This document shows, piece by piece, positions 1 through 6,059 of a stretch of 8,836 bases of DNA. The position numbers and the translations under genes are program-made. The DNA comes from Kiritimatiellia bacterium (GTDB taxonomy: Bacteria; Verrucomicrobiota; Kiritimatiellia; RFP12; UBA1067). The notes under the pieces are model-generated. The model was not told where the DNA came from and searched no databases. It saw only the letters and a list, made by a program, of their open reading frames with translations. Each line of letters begins with the position of its first letter. Within the stretch, counting starts at the first letter, position 1. The DNA lies in assembly GCA_900771305.1 (NCBI GenBank), contig CAAGNL010000013.1, positions 1 through 8,836 on the forward strand, written 5' to 3'.

Positions 1-183
1 GATCTCTACCGGAAGAACCCGATGCGGGCGTACGTCCATTGGCTGAAGCTCCGCATGAACCTGTCTTCGACGGAAATCAAGAGCATGCTCGGCATGAGTT
101 CCGAGGCGAACGTGGATCAGACGTTCTCCCGGGCGGTGAAGGACATGCGGAATCTGAAGGTGCAGCATGACGAACGCGATTGA
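1..183 (+). CDS. Sigma-70 family RNA polymerase sigma factor, C-terminal end (5' partial)
   Basis: The reading frame is open from the first base and ends at TGA 181-183, giving 60 residues of C-terminus. The segment carries a helix-turn-helix of the region-4 type: LSSTEIKSMLGMSSEANVDQ followed by FSRAVKDMRNLK. This matches the family pattern 'L-x-x-x-E-I-x-x-x-L-G-M-S-x ... x-R-A-x-x-x-L-R' that binds the -35 element. The short length after the helix-turn-helix suits a small ECF-type sigma factor, but regions 2 and 3 lie outside the window, so the subgroup cannot be named. Its last 17 bases overlap the start of the next gene, so the two are translationally linked. A sigma factor heading this string of envelope genes suggests that it regulates them, which is inference. 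Another helix-turn-helix regulator remains possible. Confidence 0.62.
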   Translation, partial: DLYRKNPMRAYVHWLKLRMNLSSTEIKSMLGMSSEANVDQTFSRAVKDMRNLKVQHDERD

Positions 184-697
184 AGAGAAAAAGGTCGAGA
201 TGACGCCTGAAGAGGCGGCGTTCATCGCACGCTTCACCGCGGACTACTGCCGTCCGCACAAGGTTGTCGAGGCGGAGCGCCTGGCGGCGTTCGTCGCCGA
301 GCGGCAGATGGCGTTCATGGCGGGCGGGCTCTCCAGTTTCGCCCTGGCCGCAGGGCCGTCCGCGCCGGTCCCCACGGACGTGCGGTCCCCTGACGAGGAG
401 GTGACGTTCACCTTCGCGAGCGAGGGGGCTCCGGATGCGCCGGAGGCCTGGAAGGCCTCTCTGACCGTGCCGCCCAAGGCCCGTCCGGAGACGATGCTGA
501 CGCTTGTGGTCGAAGATGCGACGGGCGCGCGGTGCGGAGGAGGCGTCTTCACGCTTTCGGGCGCCGCGCTGCCGCTCGTGGACGGACGTGCCGAGATTCC
601 GTTCGGCATGTTCCTGGCGGGGATCAAGGATACGGCGATTTCGCTTCGCCGGACCAATGGGGAGACCGTGAGGGGAACGCTCGCGTTCTTCTGCTGA
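167..697 (+). CDS. Hypothetical protein, helical N-terminus and beta-rich C-terminus, sigma-factor partner candidate
   Basis: This 176-residue protein starts at ATG 167 with GAAGG 6 nt upstream and overlaps the sigma-factor gene by 17 bases. I do not recognise the family. Residues 1-60 are charged and helical (TPEEAAFIARF, EAERLAAFVAERQMAFMAG). Residues 61-75 form an Ala/Pro linker. Residues 77-175 alternate strands and turns in a way that resembles a small beta-sandwich of the transthyretin or carboxypeptidase-regulatory kind (VVEDATGARCGGGVFTLSG, then DGRAEIPFGMF and RTNGETVRGTLAF). There is no signal peptide and no convincing membrane segment, and no H-x3-C-x2-C zinc anti-sigma motif. The position directly after the sigma gene is where an anti-sigma factor or adaptor often sits, but nothing in the sequence proves that role. 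The gene ends in tandem stop codons, TGA TGA. Confidence 0.75.
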   Translation: MTNAIEEKKVEMTPEEAAFIARFTADYCRPHKVVEAERLAAFVAERQMAFMAGGLSSFALAAGPSAPVPTDVRSPDEEVTFTFASEGAPDAPEAWKASLTVPPKARPETMLTLVVEDATGARCGGGVFTLSGAALPLVDGRAEIPFGMFLAGIKDTAISLRRTNGETVRGTLAFFC

Positions 698-706
698 TGA
701 TTCGCC

Positions 707-2284
707 ATGGCGGTTGTTCCGTATAGATTTCCGGCGCAGCAGGAGGCCTTTCTCCGGGCGATGGCGGAGGGCTCCTATCGGGTGAGTGCACGGACGTCCC
801 GTGGCCCGATGTCCGTCTCGCTCGTCGACCGCATGCCGCCTGTCTATCAGCAGGCGCTGCAGGGAACCTGCGTGGCGAACGCGGTGGTCGCGCTGCTGGA
901 ATTCTACGGAGACCTCAAGACGCGTCTGAGCGTGCAGTTTCTGCATGCGGCGACGAAGGAGATCGAGTGGAACGGACTCGTGAAGAATCTCGGAAATCTG
1001 CGGACGGGTGGTCCGCTGGATGCGGGGTTCGAGTCCGTGTTCCACGCGGAACTGCTTCAGCTGCGGCTGCTGGCGGATGCGAACGGGGGAATGAACGCGC
1101 CCGCGGTGCGCCCCTATCTCACGCGATTCGACGAGGCGGTGCGGGCGCGGTTTGCGGTTGCCCCCGGCAGTCTGCTCATCAGTTGCTTCCGCGCGGTGGA
1201 GACGTGCGGTGTTTGCCGCTATGCCCTGTGGCCGTATGCGTCGGCGCTGGCGGCGCCGGTTTTCGGCGAATCGACGAGCCAGGTTGACTTTCCCCCGGGG
1301 ACGCGCGAGGATGCGGCGAAACGTCGGATTCTGCATGGTCTGTACCGCCTGAGGACGCCGAACAACGTCGACGAGATCAGGGGGATTCTCGCCGGCGCGA
1401 ATGGTCGCCGCGCGATGCCGGTCGTGGTGACGGTCGACTTCTTCGCGGGGTGTGACGGCGAGACCTATTCGTTTCCGAGGACGCGGGAGGATGCCGACGG
1501 ACATCTGATCTCGGAGGACGTCTGGCAGGGACGCCATGGACTTCTTGTCGTTGGCTATGTGGACAACGCGTCCTATGCGGGCGGCGGGTATTTCCTCATC
1601 CGCAATTCCCTGGGCGAGGGCTGGGGCAACCGTGGCTACGGGAAACTGCCCTATGCCTATCTGGAATGCTTCGCGCTGGAGGCGGGGACGATCCTGCAGG
1701 ACCGAATCGACTACGAAGGCGACGGTTATGACGGGCAGCGCAGCGTCCGTGTGCCAGGTGCGGAGGCTCCCCGGCATCGGGGGCGGCGGATCCTGTTCAA
1801 TCTCCTGATGGCCGCCGTGATCGCGGCGGCGACGATCGCGATCGGGGTGTTCTTCGACGACCCGCTTCATCTCCGCAGAAAACCCGAAGTTCCGTCGCCT
1901 CCCGCGGCACCGGTCCACGCGACGGCCCCCGTGTCGGCTGTGTCCGCCGCGAATCCACGGGATCGGACCGTCTACAAGGTGTTCTTCTCCTGCGAGAACG
2001 CCGAGGAGCGCAAGGCGCTGCGCGAGGCGATGGTGAGCGAGGGCGTGCCGTTCCCGGTGGAGGTTCTGCCCCAGGCGCTGGAGACCGTTCTGCCGTTGCG
2101 CGTCACAATGCCGGAAGGGGACGTGTACGAGGAGATCGCGAAAATCCTCAAGGCGCATTATGTTGGACCGCGGAAGGAGTTCTGGAGGGATGTCACGGGG
2201 CTCTGCCGGAGTCGTTCGATCTACATCGTCAAGGCCGACGTGCGGCGCTGGGATGGTGGGGCATACCAACAGGGAAAGGAATAG
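707..2284 (+). CDS. Papain-like (C1A) cysteine peptidase with one membrane segment and a C-terminal periplasmic domain
   Basis: The 525-residue protein has a C1A peptidase domain at about residues 40-325. The nucleophile motif is Q49-A-L-Q-G-T-C55-V-A-N-A, with the oxyanion Gln six residues before Cys55. The catalytic His is H277 in GRHGLLVVGY and the Asn is N300 in IRNSLGEGWGNRGYG. These match bacterial papain-like enzymes with GSCTANA, GGHAVxxVGY and RNSWGxxWGxxGY signatures, except that the usual Trp after Asn-Ser is Leu302. There is no signal peptide and no obvious propeptide. One hydrophobic segment at about 362-383 is preceded by RHRGRR, so by the positive-inside rule the peptidase is cytoplasmic and residues 384-525 are outside. 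That tail has a Pro/Ala linker (394-415) and an unrecognised alpha/beta domain (420-512). The start follows the previous gene by 9 nt with no clear Shine-Dalgarno, suggesting coupling. The substrate is unknown. Confidence 0.88.
   Translation: MAVVPYRFPAQQEAFLRAMAEGSYRVSARTSRGPMSVSLVDRMPPVYQQALQGTCVANAVVALLEFYGDLKTRLSVQFLHAATKEIEWNGLVKNLGNLRTGGPLDAGFESVFHAELLQLRLLADANGGMNAPAVRPYLTRFDEAVRARFAVAPGSLLISCFRAVETCGVCRYALWPYASALAAPVFGESTSQVDFPPGTREDAAKRRILHGLYRLRTPNNVDEIRGILAGANGRRAMPVVVTVDFFAGCDGETYSFPRTREDADGHLISEDVWQGRHGLLVVGYVDNASYAGGGYFLIRNSLGEGWGNRGYGKLPYAYLECFALEAGTILQDRIDYEGDGYDGQRSVRVPGAEAPRHRGRRILFNLLMAAVIAAATIAIGVFFDDPLHLRRKPEVPSPPAAPVHATAPVSAVSAANPRDRTVYKVFFSCENAEERKALREAMVSEGVPFPVEVLPQALETVLPLRVTMPEGDVYEEIAKILKAHYVGPRKEFWRDVTGLCRSRSIYIVKADVRRWDGGAYQQGKE
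2272..2280 (+). promoter_or_regulatory. Ribosome-binding site of the ycfL-like gene, inside the protease gene end
   Basis: GGGAAAGGA ends 6 nt before ATG 2287 and overlaps the last codons of the protease gene, whose stop is only 2 nt before that ATG. Translation of the two genes is therefore likely to be coupled. Confidence 0.8.
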
Positions 2285-2286
2285 AC

Positions 2287-2670
2287 ATGAGAAGACTGAT
2301 GGGTATTGGGTTGTTGGCGCTGGGCGTGGTCGGCGCGGGCTGCGTCGCCACGCATGTTCCGCCGGTCGACAGGCGCGTGACCATCGCCGAGAACATCGCG
2401 GGTGACGTGTACGTTTCGGATGTGCGGTGCGCGAAGGGGACGAGCGACCATTTGACGTTTCAGGCGAATGTGGTCAATCTCACGTCGCGCGAGCAGTGGG
2501 TCGACTGGAAGGTCGTGTGGCTCGATGCGGCCGGTCTGGAGATCGACTCCATTGTCAGCACGTGGAGCAGCGCGGCCATCGCGCCCAAGGACATTCGCGC
2601 GCTCAAGGGGACGGCGCCGCATCCGGTCGCCGCCGACATGCGTTTCTACCTGCGCCGTACGGTGCGCTAA
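2287..2670 (+). CDS. ycfL: YcfL family lipoprotein
   Basis: This is a 127-residue lipoprotein. The signal peptide MRRLMGIGLLALGVVGAG ends at lipobox VGAGC with Cys19. The mature part begins with VTIAENIAGDVYVSDVRCAK and continues with a strand pattern (LTFQANVVNLTS, VDWKVVWLDAAGLEI), a Trp-Ser turn, IAPKDIRALKGTAPHP and DMRFYLR. This is the layout of the YcfL/DUF1425 family, and the length is close to the roughly 125 residues of E. coli YcfL. In E. coli ycfL lies directly before lpoB, as it does here. The molecular function of YcfL is not established; a role next to the LpoB system in the envelope is inferred from context. The residue after the lipidated Cys is Val rather than Asp, so outer-membrane sorting is the default expectation. 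Confidence 0.85.
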   Translation: MRRLMGIGLLALGVVGAGCVATHVPPVDRRVTIAENIAGDVYVSDVRCAKGTSDHLTFQANVVNLTSREQWVDWKVVWLDAAGLEIDSIVSTWSSAAIAPKDIRALKGTAPHPVAADMRFYLRRTVR

Positions 2671-2679
2671 TCAGAATCC

Positions 2680-2688
2680 GGGAAAGGG
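2680..2688 (+). promoter_or_regulatory. Ribosome-binding site fixing the lpoB start
   Basis: GGGAAAGGG lies 7 nt before ATG 2696. It selects this start over longer in-frame openings that would run back into ycfL in another frame. The signal peptide also begins exactly here. Confidence 0.8.
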
Positions 2689-2695
2689 TCCAAGC

Positions 2696-3247
2696 ATGAA
2701 GCTGAAAAGATTTCTGTCGATCACGTCGCTGTGCGCGGCGACTGCTTTTGTCGCTGGCTGCGCGACGACCACGCATTATGTCCCACAGGGAGGAACGGTT
2801 GCCGCGGTGGGCGGCTTCTCGCAGGACGACGTCGACTACACGGTCTCGCAGGCCGTTCAGTCGCTGCTGGCGCAGGGGCGCCTGATGAGCACGGACGGCT
2901 CGCGCAAGGTCGTGGTTGTCGAGAACGTGGTCAACGACACGCTCTCACGCGGATCGCAGTCCGACGCGCTGGCCGAATCGCTTGGGCTGTCGCTTCGCGA
3001 GAACCTCACCAACAGCGGCAAGATCATCGTCTTCAACAAGCGCGCCGCCCAGTACGCGACGGTGAAGGTCGATCCGCAGTTCTCGCTGCTCGGCCGCCTC
3101 ACGCAGCGGAATCTCCGCCAGGACAATGGCGATATCCAGATCGAGTATTCGCTCAACCTGCAGCTGATCGAGCTCGCGACGGGGCTCGAGTTCTGGCAGA
3201 AGCGCATCCCGCTGCGCAAGATCGCGGACCGCGCGAACGCGCTGTGA
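2696..3247 (+). CDS. lpoB: LpoB-like penicillin-binding protein activator lipoprotein
   Basis: The 183-residue lipoprotein has signal peptide MKLKRFLSITSLCAATAFVAG and lipobox VAGC (Cys22). The globular part, about residues 40-178, follows the LpoB pattern: an early helix DVDYTVSQAVQSLLAQGRL, a strand VVVVENVVNDT, a helix ALAESLGLSLRENLTNSGK, then strands FSLLGRL and IQIEYSLNLQLIEL, and the closing motif ATGLEFWQKRIPLRK. In E. coli, LpoB is an outer-membrane lipoprotein that reaches through the peptidoglycan to activate PBP1B. Whether this homologue acts on a PBP is inferred only from family. The linker between Cys22 and the folded domain is only about 18-20 residues, much shorter than in the 213-residue E. 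coli protein. It follows ycfL by 25 nt and is probably in the same operon. Confidence 0.85.
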   Translation: MKLKRFLSITSLCAATAFVAGCATTTHYVPQGGTVAAVGGFSQDDVDYTVSQAVQSLLAQGRLMSTDGSRKVVVVENVVNDTLSRGSQSDALAESLGLSLRENLTNSGKIIVFNKRAAQYATVKVDPQFSLLGRLTQRNLRQDNGDIQIEYSLNLQLIELATGLEFWQKRIPLRKIADRANAL

Positions 3248-3259
3248 GGTGATGTCGCA

Positions 3260-3303
3260 AAAAGAGGCGAGCGATGTCAGAAATGGATGCCGTGCTCGCC
3301 TAT
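3260..3303 (+). promoter_or_regulatory. Candidate promoter or 5' RNA element, copy 1
   Basis: The 92-nt spacer 3248-3339 holds AAAAGAG (3260-3266), TGTCAG (3275-3280), 17 nt, then GCCTAT (3298-3303), 59 nt between TGTCAG and ATG 3340. The same order and spacing occur at 8045-8089. The layout would suit an A-rich upstream element, a -35 box and a -10 box. A perfect inverted repeat, AGGCGAGC 3265-3272 with GCTCGCCT 3294-3301 around a 21-nt loop, overlaps it, so an RNA hairpin is an alternative reading. The motif is not one I can assign to a known sigma factor. Confidence 0.45.
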
Positions 3304-3322
3304 CCAGTGAAAGATTTCGCTC

Positions 3323-3331
3323 AAGAAAGGA
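3323..3331 (+). promoter_or_regulatory. Ribosome-binding site fixing the start of the 456-residue secreted protein
   Basis: AAGAAAGGA lies 8 nt before ATG 3340 and directly precedes a clean signal peptide. This excludes the upstream in-frame ATG at 3274, whose 22-residue extension is polar and overlaps the candidate regulatory element. Confidence 0.8.
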
Positions 3332-3339
3332 TTCCTACG

Positions 3340-4710
3340 ATGAAATTCACGATCAAAGTTCTCGCGCTTGCCGTTCTGATGGCCCCGGCTTTTGTCTTCG
3401 CCCAGGAGGCGGCTGCCGTCGCCGCGCCGGTGGCCGAGGCGGCGCTTCCCGCCGAGATCGCGACGGAAATGAACAAGGCCGTCACGACGCATGTGGCCCC
3501 GACGGCGCAGAGCATTGTCCGCAAGGACATCGAGGATTACTGCCGCGAGGCGGGGATCACCATTGGCGAGGTCACGCCCAGGGGGGCCATCTACCTTTCT
3601 GGACTGAAGCGGGTCGAGGTCAACAAGACGAGCCCCGACTTCATCCGCATGCGGTCGCTCAATTTCGCGGAGGCCTATTCCGACGCCGTGGCCAAGTACG
3701 TCATGGACAAGATGGGCAGCACGGTCGCCGAGCAGTTCAATGAGACGTTCATGGATCAGTCGACCGACCGGCTTCAGCCGGGCCGGACGTTCAAGTCGAC
3801 CGAGGAGCGCATCGAGGAGAAGACGCAGCAGCTCGCGGAGGCGACGCTGGATGCCGGACTGAAGAAGCTGGGCGTGACGCCGGGTCCCTCCGCCACCGTC
3901 GCCGAGAAGCGCGTGCTCGCGAAGAAGACGCTGATCAAGAAGGCGCTCAACGACGCGGTTGGTTCGGCGGCGGGGCTGTTGCCCGTCCAGACGTTCGAGG
4001 GCTGGGACGAGAAGGGCAAGTACGCTCTGGGCTGTGTCATCCGCGGCGGTGAGGAGACCGAGACGATCGCCGAGTGCCTGCGGTACAAGCAGCGCCCGGT
4101 TCTCGCCCGTCCCGACAAGGGATTGTCCGTGCAGGAGGCCATGCCGACCGACGCGGAGCTCGTCTCCCAGTTCGGCGTCCGGATGTTCTTCGACAAGAAC
4201 GGCGTCCCCGCGCTGCTGAGCTTCGGTCAGTGGGGGAGCGCCTACACGGGAACGGACGAGGATATGGCGGACGATGCCATGGAGCACGCGATGAAGCAGG
4301 CGAAGGCCGAGGCCGACGACCAGCTGACGATGTTCATCAACAGCTCGATCAGCCTGCATCAGGAGTCGGAGCGCGGACGCATCAAGGAGAATGCGGCGGC
4401 CTTCGACGCGAACGGCGTTCCCACTGAGCAGACGGTCAAGGGCATCATCGACACCAATCTGCAGCAGGCCCGCCAGAAGGGGGCTGACACGATGATCGGC
4501 CGCAGTACGGTCTGCGAGAAGGTGATCATGCATCCGACGTCTGGTCAGAAGATCGCCCTCTGCGTGCGCATGTGGAGCTTTGGCCAGTACGATGCCATGA
4601 AGCGGATCATCGAACGCCGTCAACCGGATCCGGTTCCCGCGCAGCCGTCGGCGCCGGCGGTGCCGGCGGGCACGAGCGGCAAGAACAGGGGCCGCAGCTA
4701 CGATTTCTGA
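3340..4710 (+). CDS. Secreted protein of unknown function (456 residues, possibly DUF6844-like)
   Basis: A type I signal peptide MKFTIKVLALAVLMAPAFVFA is followed by an Ala-rich stretch (residues 22-42). There is no lipobox. The mature protein has a first helical/strand region (about 45-175), with a helix around MRSLNFAEAYSDAVAKYVMD, a middle region with GWDEKGKYALGCVIRGG (221-237), and a C-terminal region (275-425) that contains the long acidic helix DEDMADDAMEHAMKQAKAEA and ends in HPTSGQKIALCVRMWSFGQY. A Pro/Ala-rich tail follows from about 429, and the chain ends in Phe. Five cysteines lie at 68, 232, 246, 392 and 408. I cannot place it with certainty; it recalls the uncharacterised DUF6844 type, which is a low-confidence memory. 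Its position between LpoB-like and FlgT-like genes suggests part of the same envelope assembly. Confidence 0.8.
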   Translation: MKFTIKVLALAVLMAPAFVFAQEAAAVAAPVAEAALPAEIATEMNKAVTTHVAPTAQSIVRKDIEDYCREAGITIGEVTPRGAIYLSGLKRVEVNKTSPDFIRMRSLNFAEAYSDAVAKYVMDKMGSTVAEQFNETFMDQSTDRLQPGRTFKSTEERIEEKTQQLAEATLDAGLKKLGVTPGPSATVAEKRVLAKKTLIKKALNDAVGSAAGLLPVQTFEGWDEKGKYALGCVIRGGEETETIAECLRYKQRPVLARPDKGLSVQEAMPTDAELVSQFGVRMFFDKNGVPALLSFGQWGSAYTGTDEDMADDAMEHAMKQAKAEADDQLTMFINSSISLHQESERGRIKENAAAFDANGVPTEQTVKGIIDTNLQQARQKGADTMIGRSTVCEKVIMHPTSGQKIALCVRMWSFGQYDAMKRIIERRQPDPVPAQPSAPAVPAGTSGKNRGRSYDF

Positions 4711-4722
4711 TTTGGAGCGGAC

Positions 4723-4730
4723 GGAAAGGA
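4723..4730 (+). promoter_or_regulatory. Ribosome-binding site fixing the FlgT-like gene start
   Basis: GGAAAGGA lies 8 nt before ATG 4739, and the signal peptide starts at that codon. An ATG at 4712 in the same frame would add nine polar residues and is rejected. Confidence 0.8.
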
Positions 4731-4738
4731 GCGGAGAC

Positions 4739-6028
4739 ATGAGGATTGGCAGGATTGTTGCCGTGCTGGCGGCGCTGGCGCTGACCGTCACGGGTGTCGC
4801 CGGGGAAGTCCAGGTGCAGGCCGTCGGCATCGGGGTGAGCTATCGTTCCGCCGTGGGGGAGGCGCTTCTGTCCGCGCTTGAGCAGTACCGCGGTGTCACG
4901 ATCAGTTCGACCGAGCGGGCCGAGGTGATGAAGTCGGCGACATCGTCGTCCGTCGCGCAGAACGGCCAGGTGGACGACCAGCGGAAGCTGGCGATCAACG
5001 ACGAGGTCAAACGGTCCGTCCAGCAGATGGCAAACGGCCGGATTCTAGGATTCGCGCCACTGGATGATTCCTATGACGCGGCCACGGGGAAGTACCGGGT
5101 ACGGGTGAACGTGCGCTTCGCGGGACCGTATGTCGTGGGGTTGAATCCCGCGAACCGCCGCCGCATGGCCGTGGCGACGTTTCGTCCCGTGCGGTCGAAC
5201 TACTCCTGGCATGGCCAGGCTGGTGGGACGGTCGACTGGGCGATGGCGCTCGCGGACAAGCTGAACGTGTGTCTCACGCAGACGCGCAAGTTCACGATGC
5301 TCGACCGAAAATTCGATGCCGAAGTCAATTCCGAGCTTGACCGTCTCGCGGGCGGAAACGCGTCTCCCGCGGATGCGGTGCGGCTGAACCAGAAGCTGGG
5401 AACGGACTACCTGGTGGTGGGTGAGATCGCGTTCAACGACGTCGTAGCCCCCGCGGTGAATCCCTACACGGGGCGTCCGATGCCGCCGGCGAGCCAGCTT
5501 TTCGCGGAGATCACCTATCGCGTGCTGCTGGCGCCCACGGGGCAGCTCAAGTGGACGGACGTGGTCCGCATCGACGCGGCCTCGTTCGCGGTGGGGGATC
5601 TCGCGACGTTCGTCTCCGCGACGACCGAGGCGGCGGCCTGCTCCATTTCGGACGGCATGATGTCCAACATCCTTCCGTTCGAGATCGTGGGGCGCACGGG
5701 ATCGGGACAGCTCGTGGTGGGCGAAGGGGGGAAGTCCCTCAAGGCCGGCGAGTGCCTGACTGTGTTTGCGCTGGGCGAGGAGGTGAAGGATACGCGTACG
5801 GGTGAGGTGCTCGACGTCCTTGAGGATGCCGTGGGCACGGTGCAGATCGTGCGCGTCACGGAGAAGCTGAGCTACGCGCAGGTCGTCGAGGGCGATGCGG
5901 CGAAGATGGTCATCGGTTCCCGGCTTCGTCGCGTGCCGCTTGCGACTTCGACCGGTGCGTCTGCGCCTGCCGTTCCGGCGACATCCGTCAAGACGACGGC
6001 GTCCGGCGGTGTCGTGGTCCCGTTTTGA
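4739..6028 (+). CDS. FlgT-like periplasmic protein with CsgG/TolB-like middle domain
   Basis: The 429-residue protein begins with a signal peptide (MRIGRIVAVLAALALTVTGVAG, cut near residue 22). Residues about 24-130 resemble the FlgT N-terminal domain: VQAVGIGVSYRSAVGEALLS, then EQYRGVTISS, and the strand KYRVRVNVRFAG. Residues about 142-310 look like the CsgG/TolB-like middle domain, with MAVATFRP, a helix WAMALADKLNVCLTQT, KFTMLDR and LGTDYLVVGEIAF. Residues about 313-400 resemble FlgT-C: LVVGEGGKSLKAGECLTVFA, DTRTGEVLDVLEDAVGTVQI and IGSRLRR. In Vibrio, FlgT forms the flagellar H ring around the basal body. No flagellar gene is visible here, so a ring or scaffold role in a different envelope complex is inferred. 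The chain ends VVVPF. It follows the preceding gene by 28 nt. Confidence 0.75.
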   Translation: MRIGRIVAVLAALALTVTGVAGEVQVQAVGIGVSYRSAVGEALLSALEQYRGVTISSTERAEVMKSATSSSVAQNGQVDDQRKLAINDEVKRSVQQMANGRILGFAPLDDSYDAATGKYRVRVNVRFAGPYVVGLNPANRRRMAVATFRPVRSNYSWHGQAGGTVDWAMALADKLNVCLTQTRKFTMLDRKFDAEVNSELDRLAGGNASPADAVRLNQKLGTDYLVVGEIAFNDVVAPAVNPYTGRPMPPASQLFAEITYRVLLAPTGQLKWTDVVRIDAASFAVGDLATFVSATTEAAACSISDGMMSNILPFEIVGRTGSGQLVVGEGGKSLKAGECLTVFALGEEVKDTRTGEVLDVLEDAVGTVQIVRVTEKLSYAQVVEGDAAKMVIGSRLRRVPLATSTGASAPAVPATSVKTTASGGVVVPF

Positions 6029-6039
6029 TTTTGAATTCA

Positions 6040-6053
6040 GGAAAGGCAGGGAG
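6040..6053 (+). promoter_or_regulatory. Double purine-rich ribosome-binding site of the surface-repeat gene
   Basis: GGAAAGG (6040-6046) and AGGGAG (6048-6053) stand before ATG 6060; the second block has the better 6-nt spacing. The leader GGAAAGGCAGGGAGAC matches the leader of the FlgT-like gene (GGAAAGGAGCGGAGAC) at 13 of 16 positions. The site sets the start at 6060 rather than at upstream in-frame ATGs. Confidence 0.65.
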
Positions 6054-6059
6054 ACTGAC

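Noticed and set aside
245..320. Possible zinc anti-sigma motif in the small protein (the YCRPHK stretch)
   Set aside because: The order and spacing do not match H-x3-C-x2-C, and there is no membrane segment after it.
77..2269. A 730-codon open frame on the - strand opposite the sigma factor, small protein and protease genes
   Set aside because: Its product is rich in Arg and His without domains, and the + strand frames carry clear catalytic and lipobox motifs. GC-rich codon usage keeps the antisense frame open by chance.
2553..2558. A further TGTCAG inside the ycfL-like gene
   Set aside because: No GCCTA follows at 17 nt and no start codon lies 59 nt downstream; a chance match in coding sequence.
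3256..3303. Reading the copy 1 hairpin as a - strand intrinsic terminator (GCTCGCCTCTTTTT on that strand)
   Set aside because: No - strand gene exists upstream of it that would need termination, and in copy 2 the - strand stem has two A-C mismatches. Kept only as a minor alternative.
3274..3339. In-frame upstream ATG that would extend the 456-residue secreted protein by 22 residues
   Set aside because: The extension is polar and would bury the signal peptide; a good ribosome site sits directly before ATG 3340.
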